Below, one piece after another: positions 53,168 to 63,300 of a DNA stretch of 64,000 bases. Positions within the stretch are counted from its first letter, which is position 1. Every line of letters begins with the position of its first letter. Source of the DNA: Thalassotalea loyana. Lineage in GTDB: Bacteria; Pseudomonadota; Gammaproteobacteria; Enterobacterales; Alteromonadaceae. Made by a program: the position numbers and the translations under genes. The notes under the pieces were generated by a model. The model saw only the letters and a list, made by a program, of their open reading frames with translations, made no database searches and had not been told where the DNA came from. The stretch lies in assembly GCF_030161435.1 (NCBI RefSeq), contig NZ_BSSV01000006.1:1-64000 (forward strand), read 5' to 3'.

Positions 53168-53589
53168 TGACGCAATATTGCACCAAACAAGGGTTAATCG
53201 ATCGCTTTGGTGAAGGTGAGCTTATTGAGCTCACCGATCGCGAGAGCTTTGGCGACATTAACGATGATGTGCTTAACCGGGCGATTAAAGATGCCAGTGT
53301 TGAAATGGATGCGTACTTATCTCGCTTTAATTTTACCGCTGATAACTTACCGCAAGTACTCTCACCAATTGCGTGCAATATTGCCCGTTACTACTTATAC
53401 GACAATGCGCCAACGGAGCATGTGACGCGCCGCTATGAAGACGCCATTAAGTTCTTAAAATCGGTGAATAAAGGTGAAATTACCATTGGTAACACCGAAG
53501 CTGGCACGCCGGTACCAACCCAAGAGCTGCCGGAAATTCAAAGTGGCGGTAGCGTGTTTAGTCGTAAGAATAGCCAAGGCTATATCTAA
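53167..53589 (+). CDS. DUF1320 family protein (Mu gp36-like)
   Basis: 140 aa. 'QYCTKQGLIDRFGEGELIEL TD', 'DVLNRAIKDASVEMDAYLSR' and 'YYLYDNAPTEHVTRRYEDAI KFLKSVNKGEI' are DUF1320 hallmarks (head-tail connector fold). One-base overlap with the preceding gene. Confidence 0.9.
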   Translation: MTQYCTKQGLIDRFGEGELIELTDRESFGDINDDVLNRAIKDASVEMDAYLSRFNFTADNLPQVLSPIACNIARYYLYDNAPTEHVTRRYEDAIKFLKSVNKGEITIGNTEAGTPVPTQELPEIQSGGSVFSRKNSQGYI

Positions 53590-53602
53590 GTTAGGGTGAG
53601 CC

Positions 53603-54046
53603 ATGTTAAGCGTGATTGTTAAGGAGCTAAAAAACGCCGAGTTAAACGGTAGAGCGTTATTTGATGTGGCAGACGAAGCGGTTGATTTAGCCAATATCAT
53701 GAAAGGCAAATTACAACACCAACGTGTGGCCTATGTTTTTGAGCAAAGCCGTGTACCGTCAGGTAATTCACGAGATGCCGGTGCGCCACCCATGCAGCGT
53801 ATTACGACCACTTATGCCGTGGTAGTAGGCGTTGCCCGGGTGAACGATGTGAAAGGCACTAAAACGGTGAAAAAAACCGAAGATGTGTTGGTTGCCCTGC
53901 GTAATTGCTTATTTGGTTTTACCCCTGCAGATAACGCTGAACCACTGATTTTAGGCAATGCCAACACCGTGGGTTTTAGCGACAACGCGCTTTGGAAATT
54001 AGAGCGCTTTATTACAGAGCATTATGAGGTATCGACTCATGTTTGA
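53603..54046 (+). CDS. DUF1834-like head-tail connector (Mu gp37-like)
   Basis: 147 aa. Mixed alpha/beta with VFEQSRVPSGNSRDAGAPPM and a central 'RITTTYAVVVGVARVNDVKG' strand pair, 'LRNCLFGFTPADNAEPL'. Position directly behind DUF1320 fits gp37; the sequence resemblance is moderate. Confidence 0.72.
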   Translation: MLSVIVKELKNAELNGRALFDVADEAVDLANIMKGKLQHQRVAYVFEQSRVPSGNSRDAGAPPMQRITTTYAVVVGVARVNDVKGTKTVKKTEDVLVALRNCLFGFTPADNAEPLILGNANTVGFSDNALWKLERFITEHYEVSTHV

Positions 54047-54233
54047 AATAAATAACACCACAAAAGCCGACATTAAACGTGCCGGCATCATCTTTAAGCC
54101 AGGTATTACAAAGCAAACGACTCTAAGCGCCGCACAACGCGCACAAATTGAGCGCTGTGACGAGCTAACCGTGTTAGTTGTTGAGCCAACGAGCAATACC
54201 AGTAAAGAAGACAGCAAAAAAGGAGCGAAATAA
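54039..54233 (+). CDS. Small phage protein, unknown
   Basis: 64 aa from ATG 54039 (GAGG upstream), overlapping the previous gene by eight bases. MFEINNTTKADIKRAGIIFK … IERCDELTVLVVEP and a lysine-rich end. Resembles the small protein between connector and tail tube in D3112-like phages; no named family. Confidence 0.62.
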   Translation: MFEINNTTKADIKRAGIIFKPGITKQTTLSAAQRAQIERCDELTVLVVEPTSNTSKEDSKKGAK

Positions 54234-55156
54234 TGGCACGTAAGTTCAAGTTTAAATATGCCGTCATTGCCTTAGCCACCGGCGCATTTGCCGTGGGTAG
54301 TGATTATATTGTCCAGGGTGATACACCTGTTGCCATGTTAAGTACAGGTGCTGAAATATCGCCCTTTGAAGGTGAAGAAATTGACCGCGAGCTCGACGAT
54401 GGCAACACGGGCGCAAGTAAAGTATTACTCGTTGGTACGCACGTTACCATGACAATACCAGTAGAGCTTGCCGGCAGTGGTACTAATACCTTGCCCGTTC
54501 CTTATAGTCCATTAGTACAAATTTGTGGCCGTGATGAAGTTGCTGGTGCTAGCGATGTGACCCACACGCGCATTATTGATGGTAGCGAAAAAGATGCCAC
54601 CATATATTTCTATCTTGATGGTGCGGTACACAAAGTCACGGGTTGTCGCGCCAAAATGTCCATTGCAGGTAAAACGGGTGAGTTGGCTAAAACCACCTTT
54701 GAAGTAACCGGCCTTTATCAAGGCGTTGCGTCAAACACATTTGTTAAACCTAATGTAGCGGCCTTTCAAACGCCTGCGCCTATCGGTAACGCAAGCACCA
54801 CCTTTAGTTTGGATGGCAATAATTACGTGCTTAAAAGCTTTGAATTTAACGACGGTAACGAAGTGGAATATGCCGATAACGTTGGTGGTGAAAAGGTCGA
54901 TATTACCGACTTTAATCCGGACGGCACGATTACCATTGAAGCGCCAGATCCAGATGATTTTAACCCGTTTGATGTAGCAGAGGCTCATGCCTTAATGCCG
55001 ATTTCGCTGACCCATGGTAGCGCGGCAGGTAACCAGGTCAACATTGCCTCACCCAATATTCAATTAGGACGCCCAAGCCATGAAGAGATCAACGGCACGG
55101 TGTGCTATAGCCTACCGTTTAAATTTATTGATGACTTTGTGATCACCACAAGCTAG
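54233..55156 (+). CDS. Major tail (tube) protein
   Basis: 307 aa, beta-rich. 'GAEISPFEGEEIDRELDDGN TGASKVLLVGTHVTMTIPVE' and 'EVEYADNVGGEKVDITDFNP DGTITIEAPD' are typical of tube proteins of long-tailed Mu-like phages. Its place before two small chaperone genes and the tape measure supports this. One-base overlap with the preceding gene. Confidence 0.82.
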   Translation: MARKFKFKYAVIALATGAFAVGSDYIVQGDTPVAMLSTGAEISPFEGEEIDRELDDGNTGASKVLLVGTHVTMTIPVELAGSGTNTLPVPYSPLVQICGRDEVAGASDVTHTRIIDGSEKDATIYFYLDGAVHKVTGCRAKMSIAGKTGELAKTTFEVTGLYQGVASNTFVKPNVAAFQTPAPIGNASTTFSLDGNNYVLKSFEFNDGNEVEYADNVGGEKVDITDFNPDGTITIEAPDPDDFNPFDVAEAHALMPISLTHGSAAGNQVNIASPNIQLGRPSHEEINGTVCYSLPFKFIDDFVITTS

Positions 55157-55164
55157 GAGTTGTT

Positions 55165-55512
55165 ATGTCGCAATTTAAAGTACACACCGTAAAGAGTTTG
55201 CTCTGGCCAATTACCGTGCAAGTGCCTGTTGATTGTGAAGCAAATGACGACGGCCAGTTTGTTGGTCAAAGTCGTGAGCATCATTTTGTTGGCAAGTTCG
55301 CGATGATCACCGATGCAGAGTTTCAAACCCTGTTTATTGAGGGGGGCGATGTTGCGGTATTAAACAAGGTGTTAAAAGCCGTGGGTAATGATAAAGACAA
55401 CCTCACCGCCAATAAAAACACCTTTAAAGAGATGCTTGCCTTGCCGTTTTATCGCAAAGGTATTTTTGAAGCCTACCAAGACTTTTTGCTTGGTGGACAG
55501 GAAAAAAACTAG
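55165..55512 (+). CDS. Tail assembly chaperone (G-like)
   Basis: 115 aa (FKVHTVKSLLWPITVQVPVD … LPFYRKGIFEAYQDFLLGGQ EKN). Position between tail tube and tape measure and a slippery A-AAA-AAC just before its stop mark it as the upstream chaperone of a lambda G/GT-type pair. The protein is acidic and helical in its C-terminal half. Confidence 0.8.
   Translation: MSQFKVHTVKSLLWPITVQVPVDCEANDDGQFVGQSREHHFVGKFAMITDAEFQTLFIEGGDVAVLNKVLKAVGNDKDNLTANKNTFKEMLALPFYRKGIFEAYQDFLLGGQEKN
55503..55509 (+). other. Programmed -1 ribosomal frameshift heptamer
   Basis: A AAA AAC in the zero frame (GAA AAA AAC), directly followed by the UAG stop. A -1 slip re-reads the C and continues CTA GTT GAA… into the frame of the next gene without a stop. 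This is the canonical gammaproteobacterial heptamer and the standard location in tail chaperones. Confidence 0.82.
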
Positions 55513-55874
55513 TTGAAGCAGCGTTGCTATGGATGGCACCTGCGCTTAGAACGAATCACGACATCAAACAAATGCATAAGGAATTACAAGCATTTGGCAT
55601 TGATGAAAACACTATTGCAAAGGAGCTAAAGCAATTTAACCAACCAAGAGCCTGCGAGTTGTTGAGTGAGAATCTTGACACCTTTATGTGGTTTACCCAG
55701 GTGGATGATTTGCTTAAGTACCAAAATGGTGTGTGTTTAGGGTTAGACGTACTGGCGGTTAAGGCCGATTGTGAGATGAGCCAGCGCGAGGTTACCCCAA
55801 CCCAATATAAACATTTACGAGCCATGGCAAGTGCGGTGGCACACAAGCTGAATGAACGATTAGAGCGTGTTTAA
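55509..55874 (+). CDS. Frameshift extension of tail chaperone (T part of GT)
   Basis: The -1 frame is open from the slip site to 55874, giving an extension of 121 aa beginning LVEAALLWMAPALRTNHDIK. The only independent start would be a TTG at 55524 with no ribosome site, so it is probably made only as a fusion with the upstream chaperone. The C-terminus overlaps the tape measure ATG by one base. GT-type fusions bind tape measure and tube protein during tail assembly. DUF1799-like resemblance is weak. Confidence 0.75.
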   Translation, partial: LVEAALLWMAPALRTNHDIKQMHKELQAFGIDENTIAKELKQFNQPRACELLSENLDTFMWFTQVDDLLKYQNGVCLGLDVLAVKADCEMSQREVTPTQYKHLRAMASAVAHKLNERLERV

Positions 55875-58747
55875 TGAATGATATGAAGGTTGGCGTTAAA
55901 TTTGAAGTTGATAAAGGCAACTTTAAAGGTGATGTAAATCAAAATGCTAACGCGGTTGAACATTTTGGTAGCCGAGCCAAACAAGCATCGGGGAAATCCC
56001 GTGAGTTGGGCGTAGCCTCGAAAAACACTAGCGTGCAAGTTGCCGGTTTTGGCGCACGTGTGACCAATACAAGTTCACAGTTAAATCAGCTGTCAAATCA
56101 AAGCCTACGCACACAAAGAAACCTTAGCCAACTCTCAAGCCAATCACAAATCACATCAGTATCGATGCAGCAAATGACGTCGATGGCATTAGGGTTGGTA
56201 GGTGCGTTTCAAACAGTAAATATTGCCACGAGTTTTAAAACAAGATTAGCTGAGTTACAAGACATGGAAGTTAGGCTAAGAAATCTTTCACAAAGCTCAC
56301 AAGATTATGCCGACAATGAAAAATACTTAGCACAACTTGCTCAAGAGCATTCGAAAAACATCATCAGCTTAGGTGATTCGTATAGCAAGTTACTTGCCTT
56401 AGAAAAGGGAAATCTAGTAACGAGAAAGGAGTCTCGCGAGCTATTAGAGGGTATGAGTGATGCTGCTAGCGCATTAGGTGCGGATAGTACGCAACTTGAG
56501 CAAAGCTTGTTTGGTATGGCACAGGGCTTTAGTGCTGGTACGTTGCAAGCCCAAGAACTTGGTCAAGTAACAGACCCGTTACCCAGTTTATTACAAGCAC
56601 TAGATAAAGCCGCTAATCTAGCCTCAGGCGGCTTTAAAAAACTCGTAGTTGAAGGCAAAGTTACTAGCCAGTTATTCAAGCAAACTTTGATCAAGGCGCT
56701 TAAAGAATATGAAGGAGCTGCTGCAAGTACGTTTGAAAATATTAGCGCTCGACAAGAGCGATTAGTAAATAAATATTTTGAAATGGTGAAAGCCTATGAG
56801 GCACCAATTAGCTTTGCAATTGGTGAAGGCTTTGATATCGCTAATGCCTCAATGGAATTGTTCACTGATAATACACAAACCATTACCACGTTAGTACAAG
56901 GTGGTTTAGTGATTGCGCTTGGGCATGGTATTAGTGCGTTAACCTCGTTTACTGCAGCTAAGGTAAACAATGTTGCCTCCACTCAAAGCCAGTTAGTTGC
57001 CAATGCTCAACTTGCAAAGTCTGAGCAACAACTTGCGGTTGCCAGCCAAGCTCGCGCTGTACAAGAGCAAGCAGCAGCTAAACGTCAATTAGCGAATGCA
57101 AAATCAGCCTACGCTCGCACCGCTGCAATTAAAAACTTAGCCATTGCCAATGGTCAACTTGCGGCAAGTGAGCGAGCGTTAACAGTAACCACGAACAACT
57201 TAACCCTTGCGACCAATAAACTTAGTATTGCGCGTCGAGGATTAAGCACGCTATCAAGTTTACTTGGTGGATTACCTGGCATTTTAACGATTGCTGCTTT
57301 TGGTATGTACTCATTTGCCCAAAATAGTAACCAAGCAAGGCAGGAAGCGTTAGCACTTTCAAATGAAATTAAGGCGCTGTCTGAAAACTACCGCTCATTA
57401 AGCTTGCTGCAGCTACAATCGCAAAATATTGACCTAAGTAAGAATATCGAAAATCAACGCGCTGAAGTGACCCGTCTAAGCCAAAGTATTGAAGTACTCG
57501 AGGTCGAATCACAAGGCTATTATGACAGAGAATTAAAGCGTTGGATTGAGTTGCCAGGTTCAACCGAAAAAGGTACAGAAAAAGTCATACAAGCCAAAGC
57601 AAAACAAGAAAAAGCCACCCAAGTGCTTAACGAGCAACTTGCACTGCAAGTGAAGTTGGAAAAGCAAATTATTCATTTGCAAAATGGCGGTAAGCCATCA
57701 CCGACGCAAACACCAAATAAGGTAGTGCCTCTGACACCACCAAATACTGCAGATAAGCTTAATCAGCAAGCCGAAACGTACTTAAATAACTTACACAAAC
57801 AAACGGTGTTGTTAGGCGACAAGTCAGAAGTTGCGCGTCTTGCCTATGAACTAGAGCACGGCAGTTTACAAGGCATTAATGAGGAAATGCGTAAAAAGCT
57901 TGAGCTACAAGCCAAGGAGCTTGATGCCCAGCAGCGAAAAGCCGAGTTAATGCGCCAATTTGAACAAACCGCAAAAGCCATTACTGCGCCAACGACGGCT
58001 GAAGGTCGGGAGCAACAAACCCATGATAGCCGTGTTTCAATATTAGAAAATACGTTGCAAATAACGCCTGAAGATGAAGTGGCGCAACGTCAACGCATTC
58101 ATGCATTACTCGAGCAAGAGCATGAACGCCATAAGCAAGCACTTGAAAGTATTGAGGCGCAAAAGAAAGCCTCACTTCTTGGTAATGCATCGCAACTCTT
58201 TGATGGGTTAGCAGGTCTTGCCTACAGCTTTGCTGGTGAGCAATCTGGCATTTTCAAAGTGATGTTTGCTGCAAGTAAAGCATTCGCGGTGGCAGAAAGT
58301 ATTATCAAAATTCAACAAGGTATTGCTAATGCAGCTGCCTTGCCATTCCCAACCAATATACCAGCAATTGGTCAGGTGATTTCAGCAACCTCTAGCGTAC
58401 TGAGCACGATTAAAGGTACACAATTGCAAGGGGTAGCACACAACGGATTAAATCGGGTACCGGCCAGCCACGAAGGAACTTTTTTACTGCGTAAAGATGA
58501 AATGGTACTCAACCCAAAACAACGCGATAACTTCGAGTATTTGGTGAACTTTGCAAAGCAAAAACAGCCAAGCCAAGGAATAAATAACGTTGTGAAAATT
58601 GAAAATCACTTCAACTTATCCGGGAGTGAAAATGAAAACAGCATTCGTCAAACCGTTGAAATGGCAACAGAGCGCATGCGAGCAGAGTTAATTGAAGATT
58701 TAAGCTCTGGCGGTGTTATTACCCAACATATGAGAGCAGCAAGCTAA
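55874..58747 (+). CDS. Tail tape measure protein
   Basis: 957 aa. N-terminal tape-measure domain (about 100-290: 'LQDMEVRLRNLSQSSQDYAD', 'SYSKLLALEKGNLVTRKESR', 'AQELGQVTDPLPSLLQALDK' as in TIGR02675). Hydrophobic helices lie near 335-355 and 460-480. Long coiled-coil alanine/glutamine-rich middle (about 370-450, 500-700) and a membrane-like stretch near 790-850. Sets tail length: at 957 aa a flexible tail of roughly 140 nm would be expected by the usual ~1.5 Å per residue rule. No contractile sheath gene is seen. Confidence 0.92.
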   Translation: MNDMKVGVKFEVDKGNFKGDVNQNANAVEHFGSRAKQASGKSRELGVASKNTSVQVAGFGARVTNTSSQLNQLSNQSLRTQRNLSQLSSQSQITSVSMQQMTSMALGLVGAFQTVNIATSFKTRLAELQDMEVRLRNLSQSSQDYADNEKYLAQLAQEHSKNIISLGDSYSKLLALEKGNLVTRKESRELLEGMSDAASALGADSTQLEQSLFGMAQGFSAGTLQAQELGQVTDPLPSLLQALDKAANLASGGFKKLVVEGKVTSQLFKQTLIKALKEYEGAAASTFENISARQERLVNKYFEMVKAYEAPISFAIGEGFDIANASMELFTDNTQTITTLVQGGLVIALGHGISALTSFTAAKVNNVASTQSQLVANAQLAKSEQQLAVASQARAVQEQAAAKRQLANAKSAYARTAAIKNLAIANGQLAASERALTVTTNNLTLATNKLSIARRGLSTLSSLLGGLPGILTIAAFGMYSFAQNSNQARQEALALSNEIKALSENYRSLSLLQLQSQNIDLSKNIENQRAEVTRLSQSIEVLEVESQGYYDRELKRWIELPGSTEKGTEKVIQAKAKQEKATQVLNEQLALQVKLEKQIIHLQNGGKPSPTQTPNKVVPLTPPNTADKLNQQAETYLNNLHKQTVLLGDKSEVARLAYELEHGSLQGINEEMRKKLELQAKELDAQQRKAELMRQFEQTAKAITAPTTAEGREQQTHDSRVSILENTLQITPEDEVAQRQRIHALLEQEHERHKQALESIEAQKKASLLGNASQLFDGLAGLAYSFAGEQSGIFKVMFAASKAFAVAESIIKIQQGIANAAALPFPTNIPAIGQVISATSSVLSTIKGTQLQGVAHNGLNRVPASHEGTFLLRKDEMVLNPKQRDNFEYLVNFAKQKQPSQGINNVVKIENHFNLSGSENENSIRQTVEMATERMRAELIEDLSSGGVITQHMRAAS

Positions 58748-59343
58748 TGATTATCGAATTACCCGATATTATTCCAAGTAAATGTGGCTTCAATATACGA
58801 CCAGCAAGCCAGGTTAATATCAACCCATATAACCAAGTTGAGCAAGTGTGGGATGAGCCTGGTGACCGGTGGGTTGCCACACTTGAATGGAGGGTCATTA
58901 AGCATGATGAAGGTCGGCAGATACGCGCTGCACTTAATGCATTGCGCGGCTCGGTTAATTTACTAAGAGTAAAAGATTTTGCTCACAAAAATAGTGGTAC
59001 CTGGAGTGGCTCTCCACGTGTAAATGGTAACAACCAATACGGCACAACATTATATATTCGAGGCATGACAGCTAACCATACTTTTGGACGACTTGGTGAC
59101 CGATTTCAATTAGGTGAACGCATTCACGAATTAACAGAGGATGCCACAGCTGACGGCACGGGCAAATGCTGGCTTAAATTTACACCTGAGATTATTAATC
59201 CCAAAGCCGATGGCGATATCCTATCGTTAACGAATATTGCCGGCTTGTTTTTCATTGAAGATCCGAGCGATATTCCAACTTTTTCTGGCAGCGCCCGGGT
59301 CTTTCGTAACGTGTCCATTCGACTCAAGGAGGCGCTACGATAA
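58747..59343 (+). CDS. Distal tail protein
   Basis: 198 aa, beta-rich, 'EPGDRWVATLEWRVIKHDEG RQIRAALNALRGSVNLLRVK DF' and 'LFFIEDPSDIPTFSGSARVF RNVSIRLKEAL'. Directly behind the tape measure with a one-base overlap; the layout matches the tail-tip genes of D3112-like phages. A distal tail hub role is inferred from order. Confidence 0.68.
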   Translation: MIIELPDIIPSKCGFNIRPASQVNINPYNQVEQVWDEPGDRWVATLEWRVIKHDEGRQIRAALNALRGSVNLLRVKDFAHKNSGTWSGSPRVNGNNQYGTTLYIRGMTANHTFGRLGDRFQLGERIHELTEDATADGTGKCWLKFTPEIINPKADGDILSLTNIAGLFFIEDPSDIPTFSGSARVFRNVSIRLKEALR

Positions 59344-59972
59344 TGCGTTATTCATCCACCATTCAGGACGCCATTACTAACGGAGATGCGCAGCGTATTC
59401 TGTACTTTCTAGAACTTGATTGGGGAGCTAGAGGCTGGGTAAGAGTTCACACAGGCTTAGGTACAAGGCGCTATGATGACAATGAGTACATCGGCGTTGG
59501 CGAGCTTGGCAACATTGGACGTGTTGTGGAAGATGCGAGCTATTCTCCCAAACGATTGCAGGTCAGCTTAAATCTCACTGACCCTTCATTGATTTCTGAT
59601 GTTAAATCTGACGATCCAATTGGTAAAGACGCAAGAATGCACATTGTTGTTTTAGATGACAACAGACGAATCATCGATGGGGATGTTTTATTCGATGGTG
59701 CTATCGGAGATTTATCCATTTCAAAAGGGGCAATTGCCACGGTTTCTTTATCATTAGTTGACTGGATAGAAATTTGGAATCGCCCAATCGAAAACGCCTT
59801 ATATACCGATGCCGCTCAACAGCAAAAATTCCCAGGAGATAAGTTTTTTGATCAGGTTGAATTGCTGAGTTCGCGACCGATTAACGCGGGTTTACCAGGC
59901 ACATCGGTTGGTGGTGCCGGTGCTGGTAGCTTCGGCGATGGAAACGGTGGCCGACGTAAAAGGTTGCACTAA
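59343..59972 (+). CDS. Tail tip protein, DUF2163-like
   Basis: 209 aa. 'ILYFLELDWGARGWVRVHTG LGTRRYDDNEYIGVGELGNI', 'SYSPKRLQVSLNLTDPSLIS' and 'DGDVLFDGAIGDLSISKGAI' resemble baseplate/tail-tip hub proteins of siphophages. The C-terminus is glycine-rich and ends in basic residues. Followed by the peptidase-like gene, as in the conserved tip cassette. Confidence 0.68.
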   Translation: MRYSSTIQDAITNGDAQRILYFLELDWGARGWVRVHTGLGTRRYDDNEYIGVGELGNIGRVVEDASYSPKRLQVSLNLTDPSLISDVKSDDPIGKDARMHIVVLDDNRRIIDGDVLFDGAIGDLSISKGAIATVSLSLVDWIEIWNRPIENALYTDAAQQQKFPGDKFFDQVELLSSRPINAGLPGTSVGGAGAGSFGDGNGGRRKRLH

Positions 59973-60373
59973 TGAAAGCAGTAGACCAAGTCATCAAACA
60001 AAAATTACATAAACCCTTTAAGTGGGGGGAGAACGATTGTTGTCTGATCGCAGCAGACTTGGTTAGCGCGATGACCGGACAAGATCCCGCCGCTGCATTT
60101 CGTGGTACTTATGACAGTGAAGTCGGCGCATTAAAGATAATCGCCAAACATGGTGGCAGCGTTGAAACACTGCTCGATAGCTATCTAAGTGAACCAAAAC
60201 CAATAAACCAGGCAAAAACAGGTGATATTGCATTGTTGCTCAATGAACGAGGACAACAGCAAGCCTGCATTGTGTTTAGAAGTGTCGTTTATGCGCCTGG
60301 TGAAAATGGCCTTGTACGAAAGCCCTTAAGTCAAGCATTGAAAATATGGAGTATTAAATCATGCCACCAGTAG
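59972..60373 (+). CDS. NlpC/P60-like tail protein (DUF6950 type)
   Basis: 133 aa. 'FKWGENDCCLIAADLVSAMT GQDP' contains the nucleophile cysteine of NlpC/P60-like folds, with a later His (AKHGGS) and an Asp in KTGDIALL; typical for the small tail-tip peptidase before the J protein. Probably opens peptidoglycan during DNA entry. Overlaps the next gene by 13 bases. Confidence 0.78.
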   Translation: MKAVDQVIKQKLHKPFKWGENDCCLIAADLVSAMTGQDPAAAFRGTYDSEVGALKIIAKHGGSVETLLDSYLSEPKPINQAKTGDIALLLNERGQQQACIVFRSVVYAPGENGLVRKPLSQALKIWSIKSCHQ

Positions 60374-63300
60374 TCGTAGCAGTCGCAGCTGGGGTTGCAG
60401 CAGGTGTTGCAGCCGCTTCTGTTGTTGTTGGTATCGCCGCAGGCGTTGCTGCGGTAGCGTTAACTTCAGCGTTAAAACCTGATCTTGGTAGCGCATCAGA
60501 AAGTCTCAACCAGGCACAAAATTTAGGTACCGGCACAATGCAGCCGCGCAGAGATATATATGGCGAAACGCTTGTTGGTGGAGCTATAGTCGGCTATGGA
60601 AGTTATGAGGATGATGATGAAAACCTGCATCATGTTATGGTGATCCCTATTGCCGCCCATGCGTGTGAATCGGTATCGGTATACGACATTGAAGGCCAGG
60701 TCCTGGCTGAAGATCCTATCTTGCAAACAAAAGTCGCCTTGCACGTCAAACTAGGTGACCAAACCACGGCTTGTGACGTTGCTTTACGCTATTGCGACGG
60801 TTGGACGCAAGACCATATTGGTAATGGTATCACCTATGTAACTGCTGACATTATTGCTGATCCTGATTACTTTGCTAATGGTGTTAATTCAATTCGCTTT
60901 AAAGTCAAAGGGAAATCAGTCTACGACCCACGCAAAGATAGTTTAAATGGAGGCTCAGGTAGTCATCGTGTAAATGACGAATTGACCTGGGAATGGAGCG
61001 AAAACCCAATTCTGTGCTCAATGGATTACATTCGTTTTGGTGGCTATAAAGAGCAACCTATGTCGCGTTTTGATATTTCAGACATCTCAGCACAAGCTAA
61101 TGCATGCGACGAACTGGTCAATTATACGGATGAAAATAATATCGCCAGAACAGAAAAGCGATTCACCTGTAATGGCACGCTAGCCAAAGATCAAAGCCCG
61201 AGTGAGAACCTAAAACGTTTACTGTCAAGCATGGGGGGTAAACCCTACAACTATAGCGGTAAAATCTATTTGAAAGCTGGTGTTTACCAAGGCACGCCGA
61301 CGATGACGATCGATAAATCGATGGCAGCAGGTATTATTTCATATCAACCGCACACACCAATTAAAGACCGCGTTAATCTCGTTAGAACGTCATTTGTTGA
61401 CCCCAAACGTTATTACCAAGCCACCGATGCAACGCCAACCAGCAACGACGCATATCGTGCGCAAGATGGCATGACCTTAGAGCAAGAATTAAGGCTTTTT
61501 TGTACGGATAGCGAAACGATGTGTCAGCGCTTAGGAAAAGGATTCCTTGAACAAAATCGAGAGGGTTTTACGATTAACTTTCCACTGGATGCAACTGGCC
61601 TTTTACTGCAACCAGGCACGAATTATTTCATTAATTTACCCGAAGATGGGTTAAGCAATGTAGAGTTTTGCTGTGAGAAGGTTCAATGGGATCCAAAAAA
61701 GAAAATCGTTAATACCATTTTTAAAAAAGATGGTAGCGAATTATACCCTGATGATTTTGAGCCTAATGAGCGTAAACGAAGCGGTAATAACTTTATCAGT
61801 GATTCCTTTGCAATGCCTTCGTGGCAAGTTGAAGATATCCTTTATACGGCTAGCTCCGACGAAAATAGAAATGAGCAAGGTGTTTTATCGTGGAATTACC
61901 CATTACAAGGAGTGAGTTACGATGTACAAATTCAAGTATTGAATCCTACCTTTATTTCCCACACTGATGACAGATTCAATCCGCAATCACCCTTGTATGA
62001 TGCTGAATACCAATTTGAACCACAGTATTTAACTGTTAAGTCATATGCGACTCAGGATAGATCCATTTCTATCAACGGCTTACAAATCGGCAATTATCGT
62101 ATTCGCTTAGTGGCCAAAAATAGAAGTGGCCGCCAAAAAGTGGCCACCATCGCGTTAGTCATTAATAATGAGCCGATTACGAACCCTGCTCGTTTTACCT
62201 GGCGAAAATATAAAGTGCGTCTTGAGCAACCATACATGACGGACGACCCAACGGGTGCGATTTATGAAGGTATTGCCGAGCATCAAATATCACCAATTGA
62301 AAGTGATGATCCAGATGATTATGTTTGGCGAAAAATTGGCTTTGATATTACCAAAGAGCGAACGCCGATCGCGATGTATTACTTTGAAACCAATTTAACA
62401 GCCTGGTCAGATAGCGAAGCCTTAGCAGGTTTACGAGAAGCATTAGAAGATCCGACAGCACTTCCGATACATGGTGACCGTATCGTATTGGTAAATGAGG
62501 ATGCTAACTATGACGAAGGTAAATGGTATCACGAGGATAGCGGTTGGACAGGTTATGTATGGAAAGCGCCAAAGGGAAACCGATCTTATTTTCCAAAACC
62601 AGTGAAATCGCTTGGCAAACTGACAAATTTAAAGCCAGTATTGAACGCGAGTATAGTATTGAACCTTGATGGAACACTGGCCTCAGAGGATGAAAATGGC
62701 AACCCGGTTAACCTAGGGTTAGTGAACAAAGCAGGCTTAGGCTTGGCCAATGTAGAAAACAAATCGAGTGCTCAAATTAGAGGTGAATTAAGCCAAGATA
62801 ATATCTTAAATGCAGGTGGCGAAACACCTACAGGTGCTCAAGATAAAGCCAATAGCGCATTGAATAATGCGAAAGCGTATGCCGACACAAAAGGCGAAAA
62901 TGTCACGCTGTATACTATAGAAGGTTTAGCACCGCACGTTATGCCTAGTGGCTCGCCATTTGCCAAAGGCTTTGCTACATCGGTTGCTTTATACCATTAT
63001 TCTTCAGCCAGTGACCTTATCCCTGTTAGACGCGGTGAACAACTCCATTTAGAAATATGGGCTAAACAACTTGGCACTACTGCTCGCGCGTATATGGGAA
63101 TTGAGCGATACGACAGAAACAAAAAGCCTATATCAAGTAATTCGGGATGCGTATATGTTGGGCTTGCTAATACGCTCATTGCGCAATCATGGACGAAGTA
63201 TACTGGCTCAACAACTTTACCTTTAACACACTCGCCATATAACGGTTCAGACGGCCAAGAAGTTTGCTTTGTTCGCGTTAGGCTTTTATTCAATTACCAA

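Noticed and set aside
55524-55874. Independent gene starting with TTG 55524
   Set aside because: No Shine-Dalgarno; the frame is explained by -1 frameshifting from the upstream chaperone.
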